This document shows positions 1 to 8,966 of a DNA stretch of 64,000 nt, piece after piece. The DNA is taken from positions 1 through 64,000 of the forward strand of contig CAMAWD010000008.1 in assembly GCA_945861785.1 (NCBI GenBank). Reading direction: 5' to 3'. Both the position numbers and the translations under genes were made by a program. Source of the DNA: Rhodoferax sp. OV413 (GTDB taxonomy: Bacteria; Pseudomonadota; Gammaproteobacteria; Burkholderiales; Burkholderiaceae_C). A model generated the notes under the pieces. That model ran no database searches. It was not told the origin of the DNA and saw only the letters and a program-made list of their open reading frames with translations. The number at the start of each line of letters is the position of its first letter. Within the stretch, counting starts at the first letter, position 1.

Positions 1-2
1 CA

Positions 3-125
3 GACGACCCAAAGCAGCGTTGCCCCGACATCACACTGATCAGAACCGAACTGGGATGGACACCTGCGGTTCAATTGCGCGACGGGTTGATACGTACCAT
101 TGAGTACTTCAAGACCATCGTTTGA
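3..125 (+). CDS. C-terminal end of a UDP-glucuronate decarboxylase-like NAD-dependent epimerase/dehydratase (partial)
   Basis: The reading frame enters from the left edge and stops with TGA at 123-125. The 40 visible residues begin DDPKQRCPDITLIRTELGW and end RTIEYFKTIV. In the short-chain UDP-glucuronate decarboxylase/dTDP-glucose dehydratase family, a D-P-x-x-R-x-P-D-I segment followed by L-G-W, then a helix ending in T-I-x-Y-F, is typical of the extreme C-terminus. Such enzymes make UDP-xylose or related nucleotide sugars in the cytosol, which fits the polysaccharide genes that follow. The catalytic YxxxK and NAD motifs lie outside the window, so the exact reaction cannot be stated. The gene is convergent with the GMC oxidoreductase, with about 50 bases between the stops. 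Confidence 0.75.
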   Translation, partial: DDPKQRCPDITLIRTELGWTPAVQLRDGLIRTIEYFKTIV

Positions 126-175
126 GCTCTACCGCCTGAAGCGCTTGCAACTGTTGGCATGGGCGGCCCCGCCGC

Positions 176-1861
176 TCAGCCATGCCGGGCAACGGCGGCC
201 AGATGCTGTGCCAGCCGCACCGACAGCGCAACCAGTGTCAGCGTCGGATTGGCAAAGCCTGATGTCGGAAAGGCCGCGGCACCGGCTATGTAGACACCGC
301 GGGTACCGAACAATTCGCCATTCACGTCGCAGACGCCGGTAGCCGGGCTTGCGCCCATGCGCGCGGTGCCGATGTGGTGGCCCCCCACCGGGATGCGGCG
401 TGCCGCGGCCTGGTGCAGGTCGATGCCGTCGAACTCGAGCCGGGCACCCCCATGCGCGGCGAAGGCAGCCTGCAACACGTGCAGGCCGCGCGCCAGTCGT
501 TCGTGGTCTGCCTTGGTGGTGCGCCAGTCGATGCAGACCCGGCGTTGGCCGAGGGCATCGGTTTCGTTTGCCAGCGTGATGCGGCTTTCGGGATTTGGTT
601 CCTGCTCGGCGTTGACCTCCAGCGGGTAGACGCCTCGCGGGTCATGCAGGAACACGGAAGGCAGCTTTCGCTGCGCGAACACGCGCTTGCGTACCCACGT
701 CGCCGCAAAAGCGGCCAGCCCAGGCGCGCCCAGCAGCACATTGCGCAGGTGCTCGGCATGAAAGCGCAGCGCGGCACTGCGCCGCTGCGCCAGCGCCTGC
801 TCTTCCAGCGCCGTGAGTTTGCGTGCGTATTCGGGCGCGATCAGGTGTTTGACGAGGTACATCGCCGACAACACTGCGTTCCGGTGGTCAGGATTGACGA
901 TGTTGGCATGGTTGGGGCGCACCACCAGTCCGGCCAAAGCTTCACGGCGCTGCGCCTCTGGCGACAACCACACATAACGGCGACAGTAGACACCCTCGGG
1001 AGACCTGGCATAACCGGCACGCACCTGGTCCGGCCGCGCGGTGAATCGGATACGCCCGATCTCACCCTCGAGATGGCACTGATAGAAGCGGCCGACGAGA
1101 TCGTGTCTGTTGCCCAAGCCACCCGGACAGTCCTGGTCAGACGCCAGCAGCAGCCGCGCCGTCTCGATGCCGCCTGCGGCCAGCACCACCCGCGGCGCGG
1201 CCACACGCAGCTTCACCGCACCAGCACGCAACTCCACACCAGCCGCCGCAGTACCGCCGGCCTTGCACAGCACTTGCTGCACCGGCGCGTTCAGCAGCAC
1301 CCGCAGACGGGGTGCTGCCGCCAGCCGCGCCCGGTAGCGCAGGCCAAAATTGACCGGCGGGCTGAAGCGCTCCAGCCGGTCCAGCACCAGTTCGACCTGG
1401 GCCACGCCATCCACCAGCGGCGCTGTGGCGCCGGGCAACGCGGCCGTGGCATCGAAATGCGCCGGCCCCGCATCGCACCAGTCCAGCGCGCGCGGGTAGT
1501 GGCGAGCCATATCGTCGTAGGCGATTGGCCAACCCGAGTGCGGCATCCAGGGCCGGACCTCGAAGTCAATCGGGTCGAATGGGATGCAGCGCCCGCCCCA
1601 CAGCGCAGTCGTGCCGCCCAGATTGCGCCGGCGGTACATCTGCGCCGGACCGTGGCTGGGGGGGTCGACGCGGGTCGCGCGGTAATGTTCCTGGCTCCGG
1701 GCGCCATAACTTGCACCACCAGCTTCCACCAGCACCACCTCCAGGCCGGAATCAGCCAACTCCAGCGCCAGGGTGATGCCCGCCGCGCCCGCACCGACGA
1801 TCACCACGTCGGCGACCAAAGCGCCCTCACCGGGCAGGCCTTGTTGCAGGTCGAGAATCAC
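176..1861 (-). CDS. GMC-family FAD-dependent oxidoreductase
   Basis: About 561 residues. Near the N-terminus a dinucleotide-binding motif (ADVVIVGAGAAGITLA, then ELADSGLEVVLVEAGG) binds FAD. A glycine-rich LGGTTALWGGRC segment follows, and the C-terminus has GGHHIGTARMG and ends with the usual FANPTLTLVALS helix; the His in HHIGTARMG is in the catalytic region of GMC alcohol oxidases/dehydrogenases. No signal peptide is visible, so a cytosolic or membrane-associated role is likely. I chose the GTG at 1861 because it overlaps the TGA of the upstream aldo/keto reductase (GTGA); a frame open for 90 codons further upstream lies inside that gene and has no family similarity. Its place at the end of a polysaccharide operon suggests oxidation of a sugar or lipid-linked intermediate, which is inference. 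Confidence 0.85.
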   Translation of the reverse strand: MILDLQQGLPGEGALVADVVIVGAGAAGITLALELADSGLEVVLVEAGGASYGARSQEHYRATRVDPPSHGPAQMYRRRNLGGTTALWGGRCIPFDPIDFEVRPWMPHSGWPIAYDDMARHYPRALDWCDAGPAHFDATAALPGATAPLVDGVAQVELVLDRLERFSPPVNFGLRYRARLAAAPRLRVLLNAPVQQVLCKAGGTAAAGVELRAGAVKLRVAAPRVVLAAGGIETARLLLASDQDCPGGLGNRHDLVGRFYQCHLEGEIGRIRFTARPDQVRAGYARSPEGVYCRRYVWLSPEAQRREALAGLVVRPNHANIVNPDHRNAVLSAMYLVKHLIAPEYARKLTALEEQALAQRRSAALRFHAEHLRNVLLGAPGLAAFAATWVRKRVFAQRKLPSVFLHDPRGVYPLEVNAEQEPNPESRITLANETDALGQRRVCIDWRTTKADHERLARGLHVLQAAFAAHGGARLEFDGIDLHQAAARRIPVGGHHIGTARMGASPATGVCDVNGELFGTRGVYIAGAAAFPTSGFANPTLTLVALSVRLAQHLAAVARHG

Positions 1862-2673
1862 CGGGCCGCGATCGTTGCCAAGGCGCTGAGGTGCGCCTGC
1901 GAATGGGTGCCGACCAGCACCGTATCGACACCTGCCATGCCAAGGGCCCGCGCCACGGCCAGCTCCGGTGCCAGTCCCGACTGCAACCGGATCACCTCGC
2001 GCACCTGCACCATCAGGCCTCGCCCAGCCAGCGCACGGGCCTGGCCGCCGGCGAGCAGCGGCCAGGGCAACTGCAACATCGTCAGCCCAGGTATCGCCAG
2101 TGCCGCATGCAGACTGTCGGCGTCGTCGCAAGACACGCCAAAATGCCGCACGCGTCCGGCGTGCTTCAATTGCGCCAGCGTTGCCGCGACACTGGGGTCG
2201 GCCAGCGCAGCGGCATCCGGGCTGTGCAACAACAATGCGTCGACCTCTTCCAGCCCGAGCCGGCGAAGCGAGCCCTCCAGGCTGTCGGTCAATGCGGCCG
2301 GCGCAAAACTGTAGCGCAGCGCCGCGGCACGCTGCGCCGTGGCCACACCGGCGACCGCACCGCCTGCTTCATTGCGGCGTGCCAGCAACGGCCTCAGCAA
2401 AGGCTTGAGCGGCAGCAGCAGGCGCATGCGTGGCGAGAATGACATACCGCACTTGGTGACCACAAAGGCGTCATCGCGCCGGCCCTTGAGTGCACGGCCG
2501 ATCACCCGCTCGCTGTCACCCTGGCCGTAGACATTGGCGGTGTCGAGAACGCGCACGCCCATGTCGAGCGCCGACTGCACCAGCCGCAACGCGTCGCGGT
2601 CAGACAAGGGGTTGTTGAATGAACCGATGCGGCTGCAACCCAGCCCCAACCGCGAGATCCGCCGTTCATACAC
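1858..2673 (-). CDS. Aldo/keto reductase family protein
   Basis: 271 residues with the (beta/alpha)8 aldo/keto reductase signature. The N-terminus RRISRLGLGCSRIG matches the family start. The catalytic tetrad is visible as Asp in LDTANVYG, Tyr in the same motif, Lys in VVTKCG and His in LLLHSPD. These enzymes reduce carbonyls with NADPH in the cytosol. At 271 residues it is slightly shorter than the usual 300-330. It lies 9 bases after the GH39-like gene, and its stop overlaps the start of the GMC oxidoreductase, so the two redox enzymes are probably co-translated and may act on the same carbohydrate intermediate. The substrate is unknown. Confidence 0.85.
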   Translation of the reverse strand: MYERRISRLGLGCSRIGSFNNPLSDRDALRLVQSALDMGVRVLDTANVYGQGDSERVIGRALKGRRDDAFVVTKCGMSFSPRMRLLLPLKPLLRPLLARRNEAGGAVAGVATAQRAAALRYSFAPAALTDSLEGSLRRLGLEEVDALLLHSPDAAALADPSVAATLAQLKHAGRVRHFGVSCDDADSLHAALAIPGLTMLQLPWPLLAGGQARALAGRGLMVQVREVIRLQSGLAPELAVARALGMAGVDTVLVGTHSQAHLSALATIAAR

Positions 2674-2682
2674 GCACGGCCC

Positions 2683-4719
2683 TCACTTGCGCAGCACCAG
2701 CAGCAGCACGCTGTTGCCTTGCAGGTCAAGCTTCAGTCCACCGCTGCGGGGCCAATCCAAGGGTTCGGCGCTCAAGCCCGCCCCCGGCCAACCCTCGATC
2801 TCCTGCAGCAAGGCTTGGCGCCTCGCAACCGCATCCCGCATGGTCTGCGACACTGCCTCGCGCGCGGGAGCGCGTTGCACCGACGGCAACACCTGCTGCG
2901 CCTCTTCGAAACCGAGGCCCCGGCCCAAGGCTGCCAGCAATTCGTCGGCCGCGATTACGCTCAGCCCGGCTTTTCCCAGCGCATCGCGCAGGCGCGACGG
3001 GCTGACGGCGCCGCTCTTTTCCTGTGCCTCCAGCAGGCCTTTCGCCTTTGCCAGTTGCGGGTACACATTGCCGTGGGTTGCGTCAATCAGGTAGCGGGTT
3101 GCCGATCTCGGCCGGCCGAAGTCGCCGACATCGATCTCAAGCGCCAGCCCGCGCCGGCGTTCGTTGGCGCGGCTGGTGTCCGACTTCACGCGTTGCTCGG
3201 CGTCGCTCTCGATCTCACGCACCCGGCCCGCTGCGGACGCCGGCAGCCCCGCACCCCGCGCCACCTGCCCGACCAGGCCATCGCGCACCAGGGAACGTGT
3301 GAACTCCTCGTTGGGCAGGCTCTTCAGGGTGGCATCATCGCTGACCAGCATCTTGGCCGAAGGTACCAGGCTCGCCACCAGGAGATACAGCGTGTCGCCG
3401 TCCGCGAAGGCCACCGTCTTGACCCAGCGATCGGTGCTTCGGGTGCGCACCTGCTGGCCGCGCAGCATCGAGAACATGCGAAAGGCCTGAAAGCTGGCAC
3501 GCGGTACGCCCCAGTTGGTGAACATGCCGCCATAGTGGCCGGCCACCCCAGGGTCCACGATCATCTGGTAGGTCTGCGCAGCGACCCCGGCCTCGTGCAT
3601 GGCGATCAGCGTGCTGGCGGCATAAGCCGCGCCGACTTCGGTAGCATTGAGGTCGCCCTCGGGATAGGGCAGATCCGGGGCAATGTTCCACTCGGTATTG
3701 AAGATGGGTGTGTTGGCGCTGTAGCCGTTGGCCTTCAAGGCCTTGCGGATGTAGGGGACCACCAGCTCGTAATGGCGGGTCGGATCAACGTAGAAGCTGT
3801 GCCAGGAAAAGAAGTCCACTGGCAGGCGTGCCAATCCCAGCGCAGGCAACGGCGTGCGTGCGGCGTGTTGCAGGAACTGGGTCATCAGATAGCGATGGTC
3901 CAACATCTGTCCGACGATGCGCAGCTTGTCCGCTTCGGTCTGCGTACTTTCGCCACCCGTGGTGGCACCGACCAGCTCGGACACCGCAGGGCCGCCGACC
4001 AGTGCATTCGGGTCGGCGCGGCGCGCACCCAGGACCGTGGCCGTGTACTGGCGCATGAACTGTTCGTTCGTGCCCGAGTAGTAGAAGTTGGGCTCGTTCC
4101 AGGCCTCGAAGTAGGCGTTGAGCTTGAGCTTGTTGTTGAAGTGCTGTACTGCCGCCTCGACGATACGGCTCCACAACGCGTAATCTGCCGGCGCGCTGCC
4201 ACGGAACATCGGCAAGTTCGTGCCCTTGCGGACATCGGTGGAAGGATTGGAACTGGCCCAGCGCGGCATGCCATCGATGCCGATCAGGACGCGGCCGCCG
4301 TTCGCGTGGAACTTGCGCAGAAAGTCATTCAGACCCAGGGTCTCGAGCCGCCGTTGCAAGTCCTCAAAACTTGTGGCGTGCTGCAGTACCTGGTCACCCA
4401 GGCTTAAACGAAGCAGGCCGGGGCGCGGCATGCCCAGGATGCGCTGGTCCAGGCCAGCCCCGAAAGCCTCGGGGGTATACCAGACGTTGCCGCTGAAACC
4501 GAACACGCGTGGCACGCCGCCACTGCCAATCACGTCGCGGACGCTCACCTCCACCTTGACCGGGGTGGCGGCTAGCGCTGCCCGGCCCAAGAGCAAACCA
4601 GAGATCAGTGCCACCAACAGCGCGACAAATGGCCACGCAACAGGTACATGCCTGCGCGCGAACTCACGGGCGGGCAAGGCCACGCCGCGAAGGTGTTCAG
4701 TTGGATCGACGGTTTTCAT
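2683..4719 (-). CDS. Membrane-anchored GH39-like glycoside hydrolase
   Basis: 678 residues. A hydrophobic segment at roughly residues 28-52 (WPFVALLVALISGLLLG) looks like a signal anchor, so the catalytic part should face the periplasm. The body resembles a clan-A TIM barrel: AWNEPN near residue 210 supplies the acid/base Glu, and FNTEWN about 130 residues later supplies the nucleophile Glu, the arrangement of GH39 and PslG-type enzymes. GH39-like hydrolases inside exopolysaccharide operons usually trim or release the cognate polymer. The ~200-residue C-terminal part is rich in charged helices and I do not recognise it. The start overlaps the last 23 bases of the O-antigen ligase gene, so the two are coupled. 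The polymer substrate is unknown. Confidence 0.78.
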   Translation of the reverse strand: MKTVDPTEHLRGVALPAREFARRHVPVAWPFVALLVALISGLLLGRAALAATPVKVEVSVRDVIGSGGVPRVFGFSGNVWYTPEAFGAGLDQRILGMPRPGLLRLSLGDQVLQHATSFEDLQRRLETLGLNDFLRKFHANGGRVLIGIDGMPRWASSNPSTDVRKGTNLPMFRGSAPADYALWSRIVEAAVQHFNNKLKLNAYFEAWNEPNFYYSGTNEQFMRQYTATVLGARRADPNALVGGPAVSELVGATTGGESTQTEADKLRIVGQMLDHRYLMTQFLQHAARTPLPALGLARLPVDFFSWHSFYVDPTRHYELVVPYIRKALKANGYSANTPIFNTEWNIAPDLPYPEGDLNATEVGAAYAASTLIAMHEAGVAAQTYQMIVDPGVAGHYGGMFTNWGVPRASFQAFRMFSMLRGQQVRTRSTDRWVKTVAFADGDTLYLLVASLVPSAKMLVSDDATLKSLPNEEFTRSLVRDGLVGQVARGAGLPASAAGRVREIESDAEQRVKSDTSRANERRRGLALEIDVGDFGRPRSATRYLIDATHGNVYPQLAKAKGLLEAQEKSGAVSPSRLRDALGKAGLSVIAADELLAALGRGLGFEEAQQVLPSVQRAPAREAVSQTMRDAVARRQALLQEIEGWPGAGLSAEPLDWPRSGGLKLDLQGNSVLLLVLRK

Positions 4720-6181
4720 ATGCTCGTGCGAAGGTGCTGCCAGGTTGCGCTGCCGAGTGAATTCGAACCGCCGCCGAAGCCAGGCCGAGCAGGTACCAGG
4801 TGACGGGCAGAGTGAGGTTGGGCTGCGCCAACATGCTGGTGAACATGCCGGTCAGCGCCAGGCCGAAACTGACGAACATCGGCTGGACCGGACCGTCACG
4901 CGCCAGTGCCAGCAGCCAGACCTGGGTCCAGACCCACAGGCAGATGCCGATGAACAGCACGAAACCCGGCAAGCCGAAATAGACCCAGGCCTGAAGTCCG
5001 CTGTTGTGCACGCGCTTGCGGTAGAAGTTGCCCGAGGACTCCTCGTCGGCATAAGCACCACGACCGAGCCAAGGCTCGCGCACCAGTTCGTCGGCGGCGG
5101 ATTGCAGGTAAACCCGGCGTTCGACGAATCCGCTGGATGAAGTCACGCGCTGCACGCCGCGCTCGGCGACCCATTGCCAGCCGCCAGCCATGTACCCCAA
5201 GGTGACGACCAGTGCCAGTAGCAGCAGCAAATGAAACAGGTAACGCGGCCAGGCCAGGAAAATGGCGAGCAGCGCTATCAGCGACACCGCGATGTAAGCC
5301 GCGTAGGTGAAGGTAAAGAACACCGCACCCACCACCACCGCGCTGGCCAACCCCCAGTACAGCACATGGCGCCAGTTGCGGGAGCGCAGGCAGGAGTAAA
5401 ACACGAACGAGAACGTGATGATCGAGAAATCGGCCAGATGTTGCGCCCAACTCGTCAAGCCTGAAGCTCGCAACACCGTGCCCAGGAAGGTGGGCTTGAC
5501 CTCGCCAGTCTCGAGCGCCAGCGTCAAAGTCGCCCCAGTCAATCGATTCAACGCAAGTTGACCGACACCAATGGCCGCGCTGATCAAGCCTACCACCAGC
5601 ATCGCCTTGAGCGCCAGCGACAAGTCGCGCTCGTCGCGCAGCAACAGCACAATGCAGACTCCTATCAACACGGATTTGGTGATCGAGATCAGATTGATGA
5701 TGAAGCGGCCGGGGCCAAAGAGGTTGGTGTTGGCCATGTGGGGCAGGTCCAGCAGCACCAGCAGCAGCGCCGCGAAGCTGACCGCCGTCAGGTGCAGCGG
5801 CATCTCGGGGCGCAACAGCGATTCGGCGGCGATGAACGCCAGCACGACGAACGGAATCACGGTCTGCAAGTCCACGCCTGCAAGGCGCGCGCCATTGCTT
5901 TGCATCGACACGGTCAAGAGCACAATCAGGCGAGCATGGCCATCATTCAGCCGCATCAGCCCCAGCATGCAGGCCGTGGCCAGCGCAACCAGCGGCAGTA
6001 CCAGCAAGGTGGCCCGCACCGGCGCATGTTCCAGCCGAAGGCGCTGCCACAACCTGGGCGATAGCAACGTCGACAGGTAGCCGTCGCCCACGGCCAATAC
6101 CACCGCGAATGCAAGCGCCAGAATGAATGTGGCGGCAACCCAGGGCGAATTGGACGGCCCGATCCCGGCAGGGGTCTTCAT
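4697..6181 (-). CDS. O-antigen ligase/polymerase (Wzy/WaaL-type) membrane protein
   Basis: 494 residues with about ten to twelve predicted hydrophobic helices spread over the whole length, from ATFILALAFAVVLAVG at the N-terminus to VLFIGICLWVW near the C-terminus. A large hydrophilic loop before the last helices contains PWLGRGAYADE and KRVHNSGLQ, matching the periplasmic loop with an Arg/His active region of the O-antigen ligase superfamily. Such proteins either polymerise undecaprenyl-linked repeat units or transfer them to an acceptor at the periplasmic face of the inner membrane. The gene starts 24 bases after the sugar transferase and overlaps the GH39-like gene. Ligase and polymerase functions cannot be told apart from sequence alone; with an exporter lipoprotein nearby, polymerase is more likely. 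Confidence 0.85.
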   Translation of the reverse strand: MKTPAGIGPSNSPWVAATFILALAFAVVLAVGDGYLSTLLSPRLWQRLRLEHAPVRATLLVLPLVALATACMLGLMRLNDGHARLIVLLTVSMQSNGARLAGVDLQTVIPFVVLAFIAAESLLRPEMPLHLTAVSFAALLLVLLDLPHMANTNLFGPGRFIINLISITKSVLIGVCIVLLLRDERDLSLALKAMLVVGLISAAIGVGQLALNRLTGATLTLALETGEVKPTFLGTVLRASGLTSWAQHLADFSIITFSFVFYSCLRSRNWRHVLYWGLASAVVVGAVFFTFTYAAYIAVSLIALLAIFLAWPRYLFHLLLLLALVVTLGYMAGGWQWVAERGVQRVTSSSGFVERRVYLQSAADELVREPWLGRGAYADEESSGNFYRKRVHNSGLQAWVYFGLPGFVLFIGICLWVWTQVWLLALARDGPVQPMFVSFGLALTGMFTSMLAQPNLTLPVTWYLLGLASAAVRIHSAAQPGSTFARAYENRRSN

Positions 6182-6205
6182 CTGGAGACGTGGTGGCGCA
6201 CGGTG

Positions 6206-7687
6206 TCACAGGGCGTTCTTGCTCACGAACCCGCGCGCGATCGTGACCAAGATGATGCGCAGGTCCAAACCCAGCGACCAATGTTCGATGTACTGGATGT
6301 CGTACTCGATGCGCCCGCGCATCTTGTCGAGTGTATCGGTCGGACCGCGAAAACCGTTGATCTGGGCCAGCCCGGTGATTCCCGGCCGGATCTTGTGGCG
6401 GAAAAAGTAGTACGGTATCAGCTTGCGATGCTCGTCGTCCAGCGCCACCGGGTGCGGCCGCGGCCCGACGATGGACATGTCGCCACGCAACACGTTGATG
6501 AACTGCGGCAACTCGTCCATCGAGGTCCGGCGCAGGAAGCCACCCAACCGGGTGACCCGAGCGTCGCCGGCACGCGCCTGGACGAACTGCGAGCCATCTT
6601 CCGTGACGGTCATCGTTCGGAACTTCCAGATCTTGAACTCCTTGCCGTTCAGTCCATAACGTCGCTGGCGGAAAATCACCGGTCCACGCGAACTGACGCG
6701 TATCGCCGCGGCGATGAGCAACAGTGGTACCGCGATCAGCAGCAGGATCAGGCTGGACAACACGACGTCCTCCAGCCGTTTGGTCATGCCACTGACGCCA
6801 AGGAACGGGTTGGCAACGACGTTGACGACCGGCGTCTCGCCGACATGCTCCCACTGCGCACGCAACATGCTGAAGAGGAAGAAATCGGGCACATAGTGCA
6901 CTGTCACCGGCAGTTCGGCAAGGCGATTGATGAGTTCGACAATACGCAACTCGGCGCGCAGAGGCAGTGTGACGTAAACGCGGTCGATTTCACCCCGCAG
7001 TGCTTCAACCACAAGATCGTCCACCGTGCCGCGGATCTGGCCGGAAATTGCCTCGGCCACCCTTTGGTCATTGGGTTTGCGGTCATCGTAATAGCCGACA
7101 AACTTCAAACCCATCCAGGGAGACAGCGCAATCTCGTCGGCAATGCGAATCCCGGAGACCGTGCTGCCTACGATCGCCGTCCGCTGGAAATTGTGGCCTC
7201 GCAACCGACCCTGGCGCAGCACCAGGCGCAGAGCCAGCCTGCTGCCGGCGACGGCCACGGGCGCCGCAACAAACCAGGCAATCGCCACCGTGCGCGAAAG
7301 CGCGGTTTCCACCCCGAACAGGAACACCACCAACAAGGTGCCGGCCGAGGCGAAGACGGAGCTGGCCACGATGCGCCACAACTCATGCCACAGCGACTCG
7401 GCCCGCCACGACCGGTAAAGCTCGTTGGAGCCGGCAATCAGAATGAACAGCAGCGCCGCCACGGCCCCGATCATCGCTGTGCGCTGGCCCCAGGCGTCGT
7501 CGATCGACATTGTCAGCAGCCACAGGACGCCGAGGATCAGTCCCGCATCCAGCATGCGCGCCAGTTCCACCAGGCGGGCGCTGTACGGACGAATACGGCC
7601 GCCCGGGCGATGCACGGTACCAGCGCCCGTCACGCTTGACCAAGAATTGGGAGCATGCTGCCGCGTAGTCGAGCTGTCAGAACCCAA
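6206..7687 (-). CDS. Polyprenyl-phosphate sugar-1-phosphate transferase (WcaJ/initiating transferase type)
   Basis: 493 residues. The N-terminal half has four to five transmembrane helices and a Rossmann-like CoA-binding-type segment; the last ~190 residues are the bacterial sugar transferase domain. Diagnostic motifs are the helix before GPVIFRQRRYGLNG, then FKIWKFRTM, LRRTSMDELPQF and MSIVGPRPHP, ending in RPGITGLAQINGFRG. It transfers hexose-1-phosphate, often glucose, from a nucleotide sugar to undecaprenyl phosphate and so starts repeat-unit assembly on the cytosolic side of the membrane. The start used is a TTG with a good Shine-Dalgarno (AAGGGGG) about six bases upstream. The ~180 bases between it and the preceding glycosyltransferase gene are comparatively AT-rich and may hold its promoter, but I could not name -35/-10 boxes with confidence. 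Confidence 0.9.
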   Translation of the reverse strand: MGSDSSTTRQHAPNSWSSVTGAGTVHRPGGRIRPYSARLVELARMLDAGLILGVLWLLTMSIDDAWGQRTAMIGAVAALLFILIAGSNELYRSWRAESLWHELWRIVASSVFASAGTLLVVFLFGVETALSRTVAIAWFVAAPVAVAGSRLALRLVLRQGRLRGHNFQRTAIVGSTVSGIRIADEIALSPWMGLKFVGYYDDRKPNDQRVAEAISGQIRGTVDDLVVEALRGEIDRVYVTLPLRAELRIVELINRLAELPVTVHYVPDFFLFSMLRAQWEHVGETPVVNVVANPFLGVSGMTKRLEDVVLSSLILLLIAVPLLLIAAAIRVSSRGPVIFRQRRYGLNGKEFKIWKFRTMTVTEDGSQFVQARAGDARVTRLGGFLRRTSMDELPQFINVLRGDMSIVGPRPHPVALDDEHRKLIPYYFFRHKIRPGITGLAQINGFRGPTDTLDKMRGRIEYDIQYIEHWSLGLDLRIILVTIARGFVSKNAL

Positions 7688-7868
7688 GAGCGCCCCCTTG
7701 CGGTGAGAAAACCGTTGTTGTGTTGAATAACCAGTCTAGCGGTTACGAACGTCGATTTTCGCCTGGCTCTCGCAGTCACCTTGTCGCTTTGTGAATTACT
7801 TCCTGCTTTTTTCACACCACAATTTGCCTCGGATCAATGCACATCGAAAAGAAGAGCGCGACCGGGTA

Positions 7869-8966
7869 TCAAACAATTGGCTGCTCGCGTTCGCTTATCA
7901 AGTCAAGGTAAGCCGTGCGGCCGGCGGTCTGTGAATACCGCGTGACAAGGCTGTGGCGCGCGGCATCGGACGCTGCCTGCAACCGGGCTGCGGGCAGCGT
8001 GCGCAGGAGGAGCAGGGCTTGCGCCAGCGCCGACGCGTCCTCGGCGGCATAACACCAGCCCCCCACGCCAGATTCGACGATCGACGCGGGTCCACCGCGG
8101 TCGGGCACCAGCGCAGGCAAGCCGGCGGCCATGGCCTCCAGCAGCACCAGGCCAAACGGCTCCCTGGGGGCGGTGTGCAGCAGCAGGTCGTGTACGGCCA
8201 GATGCTGCACCACATCGGCAACGAAGCCATGGAACACCACGCCCGGGTGGCGACGCGCCCGCTCCCGCAGTGATGCCAGATCGCTGCCATCCCCGTAGAC
8301 ATGGAAGGCCATGCCAGCCAGCCGCGGCTCCAGGTCAAGTGCCTCGAGCAGCAGGTCAACACGCTTGACCGGCTCGGTGCGCGCGACCAGCACCACGCTG
8401 TGCACGCCGTCGACCGTGAAAGGACCACGGCGTGGGATGCGGCCTACCAGATCGTCGGCCAGGAAGTTGGGCGCCACATCGATGCGCGCCGCGTCGATGC
8501 CGTTTTCCACCAGACAGTCCCGCACATAGTGAGACACGGCGATGAAACGAAGCGGAAGGCGCTGGATCCAGCGGTTGCGGCGGTAGACATTCTTGCCCCC
8601 ACCGCCGTGTACCACCAGCCGATGCGTGACCCGACGACGCAGCACCAGGTTGGCCAGGCAAAGCGCCACCGAATGCTCCATCCGGGTGGCCAGGAACACG
8701 AAACCGTCGGACGCGCGCAACAAGGCAAACACGGTGACCAGGAGCCCGATGAGACCTCGGTATACGTGCATCTTCACGCCCAACTTCGAAGCCTCGGTAT
8801 GGACCAGGCCGGGCGGCGCGATCAGCAACACCTCCGCCCGGTCTGCAAGGGCCTGTGCAGTCGCCAGCGCCATGCGCTCGGTGCCATACAGCACACCGCC
8901 GTAAAGCGCATAGACCAGATCGGGGCCGCGGCCCTGGCTTGCGGGCTTTTCGGCCGGCGCACTCAT
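7869..8966 (-). CDS. GT4-family glycosyltransferase
   Basis: 365 residues with a two-Rossmann GT-B fold. The N-terminal domain begins LVYALYGGVLYGTERMALA, typical of GT4 acceptor domains. The donor-binding domain has VVLVARTEPVKRVDLLLEAL, HVYGDGSDL and the E-x7-E region PREPFGLVLLEAMAAGLP, which contacts the nucleotide sugar. The likely role is addition of one sugar to the undecaprenyl-linked repeat unit in the cytosol. The ATG lies in ATGA overlapping the stop of the next glycosyltransferase upstream, so the two are translationally coupled. Donor and linkage cannot be read from sequence. Confidence 0.87.
   Translation of the reverse strand: MSAPAEKPASQGRGPDLVYALYGGVLYGTERMALATAQALADRAEVLLIAPPGLVHTEASKLGVKMHVYRGLIGLLVTVFALLRASDGFVFLATRMEHSVALCLANLVLRRRVTHRLVVHGGGGKNVYRRNRWIQRLPLRFIAVSHYVRDCLVENGIDAARIDVAPNFLADDLVGRIPRRGPFTVDGVHSVVLVARTEPVKRVDLLLEALDLEPRLAGMAFHVYGDGSDLASLRERARRHPGVVFHGFVADVVQHLAVHDLLLHTAPREPFGLVLLEAMAAGLPALVPDRGGPASIVESGVGGWCYAAEDASALAQALLLLRTLPAARLQAASDAARHSLVTRYSQTAGRTAYLDLISEREQPIV

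Noticed and set aside
1862-2131. N-terminal extension of the GMC oxidoreductase to 2131.
   Set aside because: The extra 90 codons lie inside the aldo/keto reductase gene and encode an Arg/Gly-rich string; the GTG at 1861 overlaps the upstream stop and begins just before the FAD motif.
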